Shown: positions 16,803 to 26,900, numbered from the stretch's first letter. The stretch is 61,671 nt of DNA from an uncultured Bacteroides sp. (GCF_900547205.1 NZ_URFY01000026.1:1-61671); one strand, 5' to 3'. Notes: a model not told the origin generated them from the letters alone. Numbers and translations: made by a program.

Positions 16803-18287
16803 ATGAATTTTCTATCCATATTCGTACTTATTCCCCTACTGATGCTTGCCGGACTCTGGGCGGCACGAGGCATCAAAGCCATCCGTGGGGTTATGGTGGT
16901 CGGCGCGTCGGCACTTCTCATTGCCTCCGTCGTACTTACCTTCTTGTATCTGGGCGAACGTAGTGCCGGAAACACGGCAGAGATGCTGTTTCGTGCAGAT
17001 ACACTGTGGTATGCACCGCTTCATATCTCCTACTCAGTAGGCGTCGACGGCATTTCGGTAGCCATGCTGCTGCTGTCTGCCATCATCGTATTCACAGGCA
17101 CATTCGCTTCGTGGCGTCTGCAACCGCTGACAAAAGAATATTTCCTCTGGTTCACCCTGCTGTCGATGGGTGTATTCGGATTCTTTATCTCCATCGACCT
17201 GTTCACCATGTTCATGTTCTACGAAATCGCGCTGATACCGATGTATCTGCTGATTGGCGTATGGGGTTCGGGACGCAAGGAATATGCAGCCATGAAGTTG
17301 ACACTGATGCTGATGGGCGGTTCCGCCTTCCTACTGATTGGTATTCTGGGAATCTACTTCGGTTCGGGAGCAACGACGATGAACCTACTCGAAATAGCAC
17401 AATTGCACAATATACCATTTGCACAACAATGTATCTGGTTCCCGCTCACCTTCCTCGGATTTGGTGTGCTGGGCGCACTCTTCCCGTTCCACACATGGAG
17501 CCCCGACGGTCACGCTTCCGCGCCGACTGCTGTATCCATGCTTCATGCCGGAGTATTGATGAAACTGGGAGGTTACGGATGTTTCCGCATCGCCATGTAT
17601 CTGATGCCCGAAGCTGCCAACGAACTTTCGTGGATATTCCTGATACTGACAGGTATCTCTGTTGTGTACGGCGCTTTCTCCGCTTGCGTGCAGACGGACT
17701 TGAAATACATCAATGCTTATTCTTCCGTTTCCCACTGCGGATTGGTTCTTTTCGCCATCCTGATGATGAATCAGACAGCGGTAACGGGAGCTGTCCTCCA
17801 GATGCTTTCGCACGGATTGATGACAGCACTATTCTTCGCCCTCATCGGTATGATTTACGGACGGACACACACGCGTGACGTTCGCGAGCTTTCCGGTTTG
17901 ATGAAGGTGATGCCTTTCCTTAGTATATGCTACGTGATTGCCGGACTTGCCAACCTCGGTCTGCCGGGATTGAGCGGTTTCATTGCCGAGATGACCATCT
18001 TCGTCGGTTCTTTCCAGAACAACGATGTGTTCCACCGTACGCTGACTATCATCGCCTGTTCATCCATCGTGATTACAGCCGTCTACATCCTGCGTCTGGT
18101 AGGTAAGATTCTCTACGGAACCTGCACCAACAAGCATCATCTCGCACTGACGGATGCAACGTGGGACGAGCGTGTAGCGGTTATCTGCCTCATCGTTTGT
18201 GTAGCCGGATTGGGATTGGCTCCTTTCTGGATAAGCCACATGATTGGTGAAAGTGTACTGCCCGTTGTTTCACAACTGATACCCTAA
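16803..18287 (+). CDS. nuoM: NADH-quinone oxidoreductase subunit M
   Basis: A 494-aa antiporter-like subunit. The motifs FMFYEIALIPMYLLIGVWGSG (conserved Glu) and LFPFHTWSPDGHASAPTAVSMLHAGVLMK, read in parts, are diagnostic of NuoM. It is one of three homologous proton channels of complex I, with NuoL and NuoN. Gaps of 36-37 bp on both sides, carrying similar AT-rich words (AAATAGTAAATTGTAAATC), place it in the operon. Confidence 0.96.
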   Translation: MNFLSIFVLIPLLMLAGLWAARGIKAIRGVMVVGASALLIASVVLTFLYLGERSAGNTAEMLFRADTLWYAPLHISYSVGVDGISVAMLLLSAIIVFTGTFASWRLQPLTKEYFLWFTLLSMGVFGFFISIDLFTMFMFYEIALIPMYLLIGVWGSGRKEYAAMKLTLMLMGGSAFLLIGILGIYFGSGATTMNLLEIAQLHNIPFAQQCIWFPLTFLGFGVLGALFPFHTWSPDGHASAPTAVSMLHAGVLMKLGGYGCFRIAMYLMPEAANELSWIFLILTGISVVYGAFSACVQTDLKYINAYSSVSHCGLVLFAILMMNQTAVTGAVLQMLSHGLMTALFFALIGMIYGRTHTRDVRELSGLMKVMPFLSICYVIAGLANLGLPGLSGFIAEMTIFVGSFQNNDVFHRTLTIIACSSIVITAVYILRLVGKILYGTCTNKHHLALTDATWDERVAVICLIVCVAGLGLAPFWISHMIGESVLPVVSQLIP

Positions 18288-18324
18288 ATAGTAAATTGTA
18301 AATCGTTAAATAGTAAATAACAAG

Positions 18325-19764
18325 ATGGATTATTCACAATTTCTACATATGCGAGAAGAGCTGTCGCTCATAGTTGTTCTGCTGCTACTGTTTCTAGCCG
18401 ACCTCTTCATGAGCCCGGATGCACACAAAAATGATGGGAAAGCACGACTGAACACGATGTTGCCCGTCATCCTGATGGCTATCCATACGGCTATCAACTT
18501 GATTCCGGGTACGGCTGCCGACATATTCGGTGGTATGTACCACTACGTGCCGATGCACACGGTTGTCAAGTCAATCCTGAACATAGGTACATTGATTGTC
18601 TTTCTGATGGCACACGAATGGATGAAACGCGAAGATACGTCCTTCAAGCAAGGCGAGTTCTACATGTTGACACTCTCCACACTGTTCGGTATGTACCTCA
18701 TGATTTCCGCCGGACACTTCCTGATGTTCTTCATCGGACTGGAAACGGCTTCTATCCCGATGGCTGCATTGATCGCTTTCGATAAATACCGCCATAACTC
18801 TGCCGAAGCAGGTGCTAAATACATCCTGACAGCCCTTTTCTCCAGTGCTTTGCTGCTGTTCGGTCTGTCAATGATTTACGGTACTACGGGAACGCTTTAC
18901 TTCGACGACCTCCCTGCACATATCGACGGCAACGCATTGCAAATCATGGCATTCGTATTCTTCTTCACGGGCATGGCATTCAAGCTGTCACTCGTTCCGT
19001 TCCACCTCTGGACGGCAGACGTTTACGAAGGTGCACCAAGTGCAGTGACTGCTTACCTGAGTGTTGTTTCAAAAAGTTCGGCAGCTTTCGTATTGATGGC
19101 TATCCTTATAAAGGTATTTGCTCCAATGATTGATGACTGGCAGGAAGTGCTTTATTGGGTGACCATCGTTTCCATCACTGTTGCCAACATCTTCGCTGTC
19201 CGTCAGCAGAACTTGAAACGACTGATGGCTTTCTCCAGTATCTCGCAAGCCGGATATATCATGCTGGGCGTTATCGGAGGTACGGCACAGGGAATGACTG
19301 CGCTGGTATATTACGTACTGGTTTATGCAGCCGCCAACCTAGGTGTATTTGCCGTGATTACTATTGTGGCACTCCGCAGCCAGAAGTTCACGCTCGAAGA
19401 TTACGCAGGACTTTATAAGACGAATCCGAAGATTGCTTTCCTGATGACGCTGTCTTTGTTCTCATTGGCAGGTATCCCGCCGTTTGCAGGATTCTTCTCC
19501 AAGTTCTTCATCTTTATGGCTGCCTTCGATGCAGGATTCCATCTGCTGGTGTTCATCGCATTGGTGAATACGGTAATCTCTCTGTATTACTATCTGCTGA
19601 TTGTGAAAGCGATGTATATCACTCCTTCCGACAATCCGATTCCTTCTTTCCGCAGCGACCGTTGCACGAAATGGGGATTGGCGCTCTGTACGCTGGGCAT
19701 TCTCGGATTGGGTATCGCAAGTATCGTATATCAGTCTATTGATAAACTTTCGTTCGGAATATAA
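18325..19764 (+). CDS. nuoN: NADH-quinone oxidoreductase subunit N
   Basis: A 479-aa antiporter-like subunit, last of the nuo operon. Visible signatures are FIGLETASIPMAALIAF (conserved Glu), SLVPFHLWTADVYEGAPSAV with the key residues for proton passage, and MAFSSISQAGYIMLG. It sits mid-arm in complex I, nearest NuoK. The operon ends here at a strong hairpin. No nuoE, nuoF or nuoG is present, so the NADH-oxidising module is absent from this operon. Confidence 0.96.
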   Translation: MDYSQFLHMREELSLIVVLLLLFLADLFMSPDAHKNDGKARLNTMLPVILMAIHTAINLIPGTAADIFGGMYHYVPMHTVVKSILNIGTLIVFLMAHEWMKREDTSFKQGEFYMLTLSTLFGMYLMISAGHFLMFFIGLETASIPMAALIAFDKYRHNSAEAGAKYILTALFSSALLLFGLSMIYGTTGTLYFDDLPAHIDGNALQIMAFVFFFTGMAFKLSLVPFHLWTADVYEGAPSAVTAYLSVVSKSSAAFVLMAILIKVFAPMIDDWQEVLYWVTIVSITVANIFAVRQQNLKRLMAFSSISQAGYIMLGVIGGTAQGMTALVYYVLVYAAANLGVFAVITIVALRSQKFTLEDYAGLYKTNPKIAFLMTLSLFSLAGIPPFAGFFSKFFIFMAAFDAGFHLLVFIALVNTVISLYYYLLIVKAMYITPSDNPIPSFRSDRCTKWGLALCTLGILGLGIASIVYQSIDKLSFGI

Positions 19765-19789
19765 ATAAGGGAAGAATTGCATGTATAAA

Positions 19790-19837
19790 TAAACGCGGTT
19801 GTTCTTCGCATAATGAAGCGAAAAACAACCGCGTTTA
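19790..19837. terminator. Strong bidirectional terminator between nuoN and the histidine kinase
   Basis: TAAACGCGGTTGTT pairs with AACAACCGCGTTTA, and TTCGC/GCGAA extend the stem inside. It lies 25 bp after the nuoN stop and 59 bp beyond the stop of the convergent kinase gene, so it can serve both. Confidence 0.9.
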
Positions 19838-19896
19838 TTTACGTCTATGCCTTATAACTAAAAGCAAAAGAGATAATGTAAAGAAGAACTTTAGAT

Positions 19897-22692
19897 TCAG
19901 CCTTCCATCACTATCCCACCCGGAATGGTAAACCAGAAGCGTGAACCCCGTCCCGGTTCGGAATCGACACCAATCCGTCCGCCAAGCTGCTCTACGATAC
20001 TTTGGCAAATGGAAAGTCCCAATCCTGTTCCATGCACAAAGGAATTGAGCTTCACGAAACGTTCGAAGATATGAGGTAATTGTTCTTTCTCAATTCCTAT
20101 TCCGGTATCTACAACGTAAAACTCCAGTTCATCTCCTTTCAGTTCGTAACCAACACGGATGCTCCCTTCGGCAGTAAACTTAATGGCGTTATTCACGAAG
20201 TTGGATATCACCTGATGAATACGATTGCGGTCGCTGACAACGTGACAATTAAAATTAGGAGAATCGAATAGCAATTCTACCCCTTCCCCTACTTTCATCT
20301 GCATGGAAAGGACAATATCTTCGCACAACAGATTGACATCCACATCTCCATTGGTGAAATCGAACGTACCCGCTTCAATCTTCGACAAGTCGAGGATATC
20401 CGAAATAAGTTGCAGAAGCAAATCATTATTCTCACGCACAATCTTGATATATTCCTGTCGCTCTTCCAAATCCACCGTTTCCACTAGCAGATCGGAGAAG
20501 CCCACAATGGCATTCAACGGCGTACGAATCTCATGACTCATATTGGCAAGGAAAGCACTTTTCAGCCTATCCATCATTTGCGCCTTGTCACGCGCCTGAA
20601 TCAATTCCGCTTCCGTCTCTTTCAACTCCGTGATATCGTAATTGATACCTATAATTTCTATTTCATTATCTTCCGGTTTATAGGTGGTAACAACCACGTT
20701 CGTGCTCACCCAGTTCCACTCATTCTTTGTTCCCGGACGATGAATACGCATCTCTCCCTGAAAATGCTGCGCTTTTCCCACCTTTACCTCTTCATAAAAA
20801 TCGAGAAGCCGCTTACGGTCGTCAGGATGCATTTCACTGTAAACTCCCACAACATCACTCAAAGGCATATCTTCCTCTTCACCCATATTCTTATACCATT
20901 GCTTGATGGCATACCCTTTGCAATTCAAAAGATTCAACTTAGCATAACCTACCTTAGCATAATCTGAAATCAATAGGAAGAAGTTCTCAAAATCACGGAT
21001 ACGGTTAATGGCATCCAAGCGTTCCGTGTTGTCTATGCTTATGAGGATATAGCCATTGAAAGTGCCTTCACTATCATACAATTTGCTGACTTTAGAATAC
21101 AAATCAATAACGCTGGAACGGCTTGTCTGATAATATTCCCCGACCCGCTCAAAAGAGTAGTTGAGACGGAAATCTACCAAATCTTCATTGCGTACTCTAT
21201 CACGCATATCCTGCGGTACATTCGGATTATCGAAGAAGTTGACACCTATCACATCCGATTTATCAATGACACCGAATATTTCCAAGTCTTTATTGTTCAA
21301 ATCGAGCAGATACCCATCTTTATCATAGATTTCGACACCTGCCGGAATATTGGCAAAGATATTCTTAAATAGTTTCTCACTACGGTCTAAAGCCCTGTTT
21401 GCCTTCACCGCTTCGGTAGAATCAAGGAAAAGTCCGACAACTTCATCTTTCTCAGGAGAATATAGTATCCAATGAGTATAAACTCCTGTCCTAGAAAGAT
21501 ACTCGTCTCTTTCCACATAGGAATCATTCTTCAGAATCTCTACTAGTGAATCCACTTTCTGGAGATAATCTGTAAGCAACTCGGATGCCAGACAGCCGAC
21601 AAACTGCTCAAAAGAACGTCCAAATAATCTAGCACAGGCACTATTAGCATCGGTCAGGCGATAATTGCAAGGTTTCCCGTGCTCATCACGGATGATAGAC
21701 ATACGTATATACCCCATCGGCATATAGCGGAAAAGATTATTCATGAAAGTCTGTTCATGAGTAACTTTGTCTTTCGCTTTCCTTAGTTCAATACAGATAC
21801 TGATAATATTGGCTAATGAAGAAAACCACTGATAATCTTCATTGGTCCATTCACGGTAAGTATCAACCAGGTCGACTCCCATATAGCCCCAAACATAGTC
21901 GCCCGCAATCAAAGGAGTTACCATCAAGGATTGAATACCTTGCACAGAAAGAATGTTATATTCATCGACAGCCTCTTCCGGCAATTGCTTCAGAGAAGAG
22001 AGAACGATAGGTTGGCCCGACAAAATCTGTTTAGTCCACCATTCCGACTCATTGGAAGGTATATTTTGTAGGGAATCCTTTTCGGCAGATACACCATTGG
22101 AGACGACTTCATAGGTGCAACTATGGTGGGTGTTCGTTTCATCGTACTCAAAGATATAAACGCGGGCACCACCCTGATAAAGGCTCAAAATGTTATTTAG
22201 AATCTCCGTGATACAAGCTCCCAACTCCTCGTCACGGAGGAAACGGAGCAGAGACTGGGAGATGAAATTCTGCCGGCGCAGCAAATCATTAACACGCCTT
22301 AGCACTTTTCTTTCTTCCAGATAGTTGGGAGCTTCAACCCGCTGAATTACTCCAAAAGACTTATCACCACCGCCGGTGCCTGTACCTTTCTCGCGGAATG
22401 CCAAACGGGTATGTAACCAGACCTCGCCATCTTTAGTATTAATGGGAAAAGTCTGCTCATAAAAGTCTTTATGGATGGAGGCATTTGCCCGAAATTCTTG
22501 ATAAATCTGCTCACGGTAGTCTTCACGTACCATATTCAGAAAATCAGAAGCTGCTATAGTATCACCTTCCAGATTCAGAAGGTCACAAAGATAATCTGAA
22601 CATAAGTAGTAGCCTGCTTCTATATCTGCCTCCCACCAGCCTATCTGTGCCAGAGAAGCCATTTTACGATATCGCTCGTAGTCTGTTTGCAT
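19897..22692 (-). CDS. Soluble multi-PAS/GAF sensor histidine kinase
   Basis: A 931-aa protein with no membrane segment or signal peptide. Order: a PAS domain (about 10-110, IGWWEADIEAGYY), a GAF domain (about 150-305, SLMVTPLIAGDYVWGYMGV), three more PAS-like regions (about 320-430, 440-560 and 575-690, the last with a PAC motif ending IIGINYDITELKETE), a HisKA domain with the phospho-His in FLANMSHEIRTPLNAI (H720), and a HATPase domain with N-box, DTGIGI and GTGLGLSI motifs. It should autophosphorylate in response to a cytosolic or diffusible signal. No receiver is attached and no response regulator is adjacent. It lies 191 bp beyond the TonB receptor/lipoprotein pair and has its own -7 box, so a link to them is possible but not shown. 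Confidence 0.93.
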   Translation of the reverse strand: MQTDYERYRKMASLAQIGWWEADIEAGYYLCSDYLCDLLNLEGDTIAASDFLNMVREDYREQIYQEFRANASIHKDFYEQTFPINTKDGEVWLHTRLAFREKGTGTGGGDKSFGVIQRVEAPNYLEERKVLRRVNDLLRRQNFISQSLLRFLRDEELGACITEILNNILSLYQGGARVYIFEYDETNTHHSCTYEVVSNGVSAEKDSLQNIPSNESEWWTKQILSGQPIVLSSLKQLPEEAVDEYNILSVQGIQSLMVTPLIAGDYVWGYMGVDLVDTYREWTNEDYQWFSSLANIISICIELRKAKDKVTHEQTFMNNLFRYMPMGYIRMSIIRDEHGKPCNYRLTDANSACARLFGRSFEQFVGCLASELLTDYLQKVDSLVEILKNDSYVERDEYLSRTGVYTHWILYSPEKDEVVGLFLDSTEAVKANRALDRSEKLFKNIFANIPAGVEIYDKDGYLLDLNNKDLEIFGVIDKSDVIGVNFFDNPNVPQDMRDRVRNEDLVDFRLNYSFERVGEYYQTSRSSVIDLYSKVSKLYDSEGTFNGYILISIDNTERLDAINRIRDFENFFLLISDYAKVGYAKLNLLNCKGYAIKQWYKNMGEEEDMPLSDVVGVYSEMHPDDRKRLLDFYEEVKVGKAQHFQGEMRIHRPGTKNEWNWVSTNVVVTTYKPEDNEIEIIGINYDITELKETEAELIQARDKAQMMDRLKSAFLANMSHEIRTPLNAIVGFSDLLVETVDLEERQEYIKIVRENNDLLLQLISDILDLSKIEAGTFDFTNGDVDVNLLCEDIVLSMQMKVGEGVELLFDSPNFNCHVVSDRNRIHQVISNFVNNAIKFTAEGSIRVGYELKGDELEFYVVDTGIGIEKEQLPHIFERFVKLNSFVHGTGLGLSICQSIVEQLGGRIGVDSEPGRGSRFWFTIPGGIVMEG

Positions 22693-22722
22693 AATTTATA
22701 TCTCTATAAAACAATAAATCAA

Positions 22723-22730
22723 CAAATATA
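22723..22730 (-). promoter_or_regulatory. -7 box upstream of the histidine kinase
   Basis: On the minus strand this reads TATATTTG, 30 bp before the kinase start codon. No clear -33 element was seen. Confidence 0.5.
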
Positions 22731-22809
22731 CAAAAAAGGAACATATAGATACCATAAACTACGAAATAATTACTTAAAATGCTAACTACAGGTGGATAAG
22801 AATAGAATA

Positions 22810-22840
22810 CAGGAGAATCTGCCAGTTACAAATTCTCCTG
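22810..22840 (-). terminator. Hairpin downstream of the beta-helix lipoprotein gene
   Basis: CAGGAGAAT and ATTCTCCTG form a 9-bp perfect stem with a 13-nt loop, about 45 bp past the lipoprotein stop codon on the minus strand. Confidence 0.5.
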
Positions 22841-22883
22841 CAAGTCGTATCACAAAACGACTGATAACTAGCTCAATAGCATA

Positions 22884-24101
22884 TTAAAACGTTGATAAGT
22901 CATATCCTGTCCACGTAAAGAGAGAAGCATCTGCACCAGTGTTATTAGCAGGTTCTTTAAGGTTACTTTCGTTCAAAGTACCATTGAGTTTATTACCTCT
23001 GATGTTCAAACTATTCGTAATACTAATGGTCGATTCTGCACTTCCTACACCTTTACCATCGTTTACATCAATCAAATCGACTGTGCCGCCTGTACCTTTG
23101 ACCAGTGCATTTATGATAGTAGCTTTCGCACCGCGGCGGATTTTTATCACATCCTGCATACGGTCAACGTTATTTTCCGTATCAGCAGCATTATTTACAA
23201 TCGTCATATTCTCTACCGTAAAGTCCGATTGACGGAGGTGCGTAGGATAGTCACCGTCCAGATTTCCGTCGGCTTCGATGCCACGCGGATCGGCTTCCGT
23301 ACTAGTATAGCCGCTTGCCCAAACACCATAGCAGTTTTTTAACGTACCAGAATAGCCTTGTGTGAAGTCGAACATATCATCATCCGAATTCACTGCCAAC
23401 AGATTGGTTACATTCACTGTTCCGCCGAAGAACTCGATAGCATCGTCGGCACTTTCCAAAACATAGATATTTTCTATCTTCGTGCCGTTACCCACGCCGT
23501 TCAATGTCAAGCCATTGTGCTCGATATCAGCAGTAGAGCGGGCACCGGCATAGCAGATTTGCACGTATGTCAACGAACCGGAATTGTCATTATCCACATT
23601 ACCCCCATAACGGTAAGCATTGTCTATTTCAGTCAATCCCGTGTCGCTCTTATCGGCACTTGCGCCGGAGATAGGAGCTTTACCATTAATAATGATTCCA
23701 CCCCAATAGCCGGATGTGGGGCTTGTGGAGTTTGCAGTAAAGATGATAGGTTTTTCCGCCGTACCGTCGGCATAAAGCAGCCCACCTTGTGCAACCAGCA
23801 GATAGCTGCTAAAGCCTTCGCGGGCTTTAATCGTCGTTCCGGCAGGGATATTGAGACGACCTCCGTTTTCGATGATTACCGTTCCGTTGAGGATGTATTC
23901 CTTGGATTCCAAAGTCTGCTCTCCGGTCAGTATTCCCGAAAGGATATTCTCGCCTACCACGATAGAGCTACCGGTTCCTCCGCCATTTCCTCCGTTACCA
24001 CCATTGTTATCATCTCCTTCGCTATCACTGCTACAAGCAGTAAATGTCAATGCAGTTGCCATAGCGGCACACATCATAAAGTTCACAAACAATCTTTTCA
24101 T
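22884..24101 (-). CDS. Exported lipoprotein with right-handed beta-helix fold
   Basis: A 405-aa protein with a lipoprotein signal ending FTAC (Cys23), followed by a Ser/Asp/Gly/Asn-rich linker (about 24-48). The remaining 350 residues carry repeating short turns such as GTTIKAREG, GGIIINGKAPISG, GLTLNGVGNGTKIENIYV and DAIEFFGGTVNVTNL, the pattern of a parallel beta-helix. The linker and lipobox suggest anchoring at the outer membrane, possibly surface exposed. It is 45 bp downstream of the TonB receptor gene and probably co-transcribed, so it may capture the ligand for that receptor as SusD-type proteins do, though it is unrelated to SusD in sequence. The substrate is unknown. Confidence 0.8.
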   Translation of the reverse strand: MKRLFVNFMMCAAMATALTFTACSSDSEGDDNNGGNGGNGGGTGSSIVVGENILSGILTGEQTLESKEYILNGTVIIENGGRLNIPAGTTIKAREGFSSYLLVAQGGLLYADGTAEKPIIFTANSTSPTSGYWGGIIINGKAPISGASADKSDTGLTEIDNAYRYGGNVDNDNSGSLTYVQICYAGARSTADIEHNGLTLNGVGNGTKIENIYVLESADDAIEFFGGTVNVTNLLAVNSDDDMFDFTQGYSGTLKNCYGVWASGYTSTEADPRGIEADGNLDGDYPTHLRQSDFTVENMTIVNNAADTENNVDRMQDVIKIRRGAKATIINALVKGTGGTVDLIDVNDGKGVGSAESTISITNSLNIRGNKLNGTLNESNLKEPANNTGADASLFTWTGYDLSTF

Positions 24102-24146
24102 TTTTGCTTCAATAATTAGTTAATAATCTTATTCAGTTACCTCGGT

Positions 24147-26861
24147 TTAGAATGTGCACGACACTCCCAGGCTTATATTAATACCTTTTTTATAGTCACC
24201 CAGCACAACCTTTTCTCCGCTTTCGTTGGCTTCACGGCTCAGTTTATAAGAAGGATTCAGCAAGTTTCGGGCTTTCAGGGTGAGCGAGAGGTATTTGTTT
24301 AGTCGCGCTTGAGATACAAAGTCAAGTGTCACTATCCCCTGCTCCATGATGTCCTGAAATCCTTGTGTGCCTATTGTATAGATTTTATCGCTCACGTAGT
24401 TGAGTACCAGTGTATTGATAAAGCTTCGTTCTCCTTTGGTGAAGTTGTGGGAAAGGTCGAAGTTGGCAATCCAAGGAGCGGCGCCTTCCAGTTGCGAGCC
24501 GGTGGAAACCGTTGCCAGTGGCATCTTTGCATTGGTATAGATATAGGAGCCATTCAATCCGAAAGAGAGTTTATTCATACCGTTTGCCCCATTACTCACC
24601 GGGCGTACAAAGAGATTCTTACGTATTTCTACTTCTACTCCCGCCACTGTTGCCTCATCGGCTATATTCTCATAAGAGAGGTATCCTCCAGCACTCGCCA
24701 CCTCGATGCGTGATATCGGATTCTTGATAAGTTTATAGAACCCGGTAAGAGAAACCACCTCGCCCGGACTGGGATTGAAGTCCCACTTCAAGTCGATGTT
24801 ATAATTGTCCGAAGGCTTCAGATTGGGATTACCCTGACTATTGAAGTTTACGCCTACATAGCGGTAAGGAGATATTTCCTTTGCCTGTGGCAGCGTATAC
24901 GTCTTGCTGGCTCCCAAGCGGAGAGAGTTTTTCTCGTTCAGGTTGTATTTGAGGTTCACGCTTGGCAGGAAGTAGTCCTTCTCAATCTTGTTGCTCCCTT
25001 CGGTTCCTCCTCTGTTCACGTTATAATCCACGTTGATATCCACCCTGTCATATTTCATCCCCAGATTGAAAACCCATTGGCGATTAATCTGGTAAGTAGC
25101 TTCCGCATAGGCCGAATGAATGTTCTTCGTCACCGAATATTTATCTAAATTCTTCTGGATGTCGAACCAACCGGAAGACAGGTTTTGCTGATTATAGTAA
25201 TCATCGAGCGAGAAATTATCCAAAGATGGAAAACCTGAACTATGCCCTACGGTAAGGTTGTATTCGGTTGCTTCAAAGTTATCGTCGACGAATCTGCCCG
25301 TATAGCCAAGGTGGATGTTTGAAATTTCTTCCACATTATCTTTCAGACGGTAGACCAGACCGGCTTTCACATTGATATCATCTTCATTCAGCGTCGAGAA
25401 GTATCGTTGCTGGGCGTTTCCTCTGAGCAAGGTGTAGCCGTCCTCCGCTTTTGTGAGGTTGTTGATACGGCGATCCGGTTCGTATCCTTTCACTCTATTA
25501 TAGGAAGCGCCTGCGTCCAGACTCAGGGTTTTGGTCAGTCCCCAGTTAGTCATCAGTTGATTGACGATAAGAAGATTGTCGTTAGTCTGCTGGCGTCGGG
25601 TCAGCCCGAGGTTCTCGTTGTCGTCGCTAAAGATAGAGTTCTTGCCGGCATAATCGCCCACCGATTGGGCATTGGAATGTATCATCATAAAGTTATAACT
25701 CATGTGGTGACGGTTCTGCATATCATAGTCCACATTGGCTAGTACCAACTGGCTGATATTCTGCGCATACTTCTTTCCATTCATATCTTTATAAACCGTT
25801 CCGCTAGTGGTCGTATTGCGTATGATTTCATCCGTATACTGATAGTCGGTAGAATGTCCGGCAGTGACGAAGAACGAGAGAGGGTCTTTATTCTCGCCTA
25901 CACGAAACCGTTTCCCCCCGGATATACTGTAGCTCCGGTTCAGCTGAAGATGCTTTTCGGAAGGGTCGAGCTTGTTCTCGAATCCCCACGAAGCGTCGTT
26001 AGTAGGTTCCGTACGATTGGCAAACCCCAGGAAGTTGACTCCATCCATTTGGAGGAAGTCTGCTGCCAAGGTTTGCGTATTCAAACCACCGGAGATGCCG
26101 ATGCCGAAATTGCCGCTACCTATCAGTTCTTTGGACACAATATCGATGGTTGCTCCACCCACATCACTGCTACCGCCGGCATTGAAAGCCTTATTCACGC
26201 CTACGGACTGAATGACGTCCGTTCCGAAGAAATCGAGAGAGATGTTTTTATATTCGGGGTCTTCGGAAGGAAGGGCAAAGCCGTTGAAAGTGGTTGCATT
26301 ATAGCGGTCGCCCAGTCCACGGACAAAAACGTTCTTCACCCCGTCCTGTTTGGATACTCCCGCCACTTTGGTCACGGCGCCTTCGGCATCCGACACCCCT
26401 TTGCGCGAAAGCTCCTTCACGCCTACCGACTGCACGGCAATCACCGCCTTCTGCTGTTCGAGCAAGAGCATATTCTCATTCTCGCGATTCTTCTTTGCCA
26501 CCACCACGACGTCAGACAGCTCGTGTGCATCCGTCTCCAGCTCCAGATTCAGAATCACCAGATTCCCGTTTTCCACACGAACCTTGCGGCGCACTTCCGT
26601 TTTGTATCCCACATATTTAATCTCAATGTCATACATCCCTTCCAGAACGCCCATTCCGTCCAATTCGAATTGACCGTCCATATCGGTCACCGCTCCCACC
26701 GGAGTGCCTATCAAGCGTATCGTTGCTCCTATAAGGGGTTCTTTGGATAGCTTGTCTTTCACAGCTCCTTTAATCTTGATATTGGCAGCCAATGCTGGGA
26801 GAATGCACAACAGGCAAAAGAGGACCACCACTGAAAGTTTAATAAGATTTTGTTTTTTCAT
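24147..26861 (-). CDS. TonB-dependent outer-membrane receptor (non-SusC type)
   Basis: A 904-aa receptor. It has a signal peptide (about 1-25), an N-terminal carboxypeptidase-regulatory-like beta-sandwich (about 28-115, IKGAVKDKLSKEPLIGATIR), a plug (about 130-245, with VFVRGLGDRYNATTFNGF and GGATIDIVSK) and a long 22-strand-type barrel ending in the aromatic strand INISLGVSCTF. The RGLGDRYN plug motif is that of the broader receptor family with a 'ground-state' plug. No SusD gene is adjacent, and its partner is the beta-helix lipoprotein 45 bp downstream. The ligand is unknown. A -7 box lies 32 bp upstream of the start codon. Confidence 0.93.
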   Translation of the reverse strand: MKKQNLIKLSVVVLFCLLCILPALAANIKIKGAVKDKLSKEPLIGATIRLIGTPVGAVTDMDGQFELDGMGVLEGMYDIEIKYVGYKTEVRRKVRVENGNLVILNLELETDAHELSDVVVVAKKNRENENMLLLEQQKAVIAVQSVGVKELSRKGVSDAEGAVTKVAGVSKQDGVKNVFVRGLGDRYNATTFNGFALPSEDPEYKNISLDFFGTDVIQSVGVNKAFNAGGSSDVGGATIDIVSKELIGSGNFGIGISGGLNTQTLAADFLQMDGVNFLGFANRTEPTNDASWGFENKLDPSEKHLQLNRSYSISGGKRFRVGENKDPLSFFVTAGHSTDYQYTDEIIRNTTTSGTVYKDMNGKKYAQNISQLVLANVDYDMQNRHHMSYNFMMIHSNAQSVGDYAGKNSIFSDDNENLGLTRRQQTNDNLLIVNQLMTNWGLTKTLSLDAGASYNRVKGYEPDRRINNLTKAEDGYTLLRGNAQQRYFSTLNEDDINVKAGLVYRLKDNVEEISNIHLGYTGRFVDDNFEATEYNLTVGHSSGFPSLDNFSLDDYYNQQNLSSGWFDIQKNLDKYSVTKNIHSAYAEATYQINRQWVFNLGMKYDRVDINVDYNVNRGGTEGSNKIEKDYFLPSVNLKYNLNEKNSLRLGASKTYTLPQAKEISPYRYVGVNFNSQGNPNLKPSDNYNIDLKWDFNPSPGEVVSLTGFYKLIKNPISRIEVASAGGYLSYENIADEATVAGVEVEIRKNLFVRPVSNGANGMNKLSFGLNGSYIYTNAKMPLATVSTGSQLEGAAPWIANFDLSHNFTKGERSFINTLVLNYVSDKIYTIGTQGFQDIMEQGIVTLDFVSQARLNKYLSLTLKARNLLNPSYKLSREANESGEKVVLGDYKKGINISLGVSCTF

Positions 26862-26892
26862 CGAACTTCACTCTACGTTTTAATTACGCCGG

Positions 26893-26900
26893 CAAAGGTA
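26893..26900 (-). promoter_or_regulatory. -7 box of the TonB receptor operon
   Basis: On the minus strand this reads TACCTTTG, 32 bp upstream of the receptor ATG. A TTG-containing -33 region lies near 26918-26921. Confidence 0.6.

Noticed and set aside
17006..17878. Plus-strand 290-codon ORF inside nuoM
   Set aside because: It overlaps the well-supported NuoM frame, and its His/Arg-rich product looks like out-of-frame reading of a membrane protein gene.
25854..26750. Plus-strand 298-codon ORF antisense to the TonB receptor
   Set aside because: It lies wholly within the receptor gene, has no promoter, and reads as low-quality His-rich sequence.
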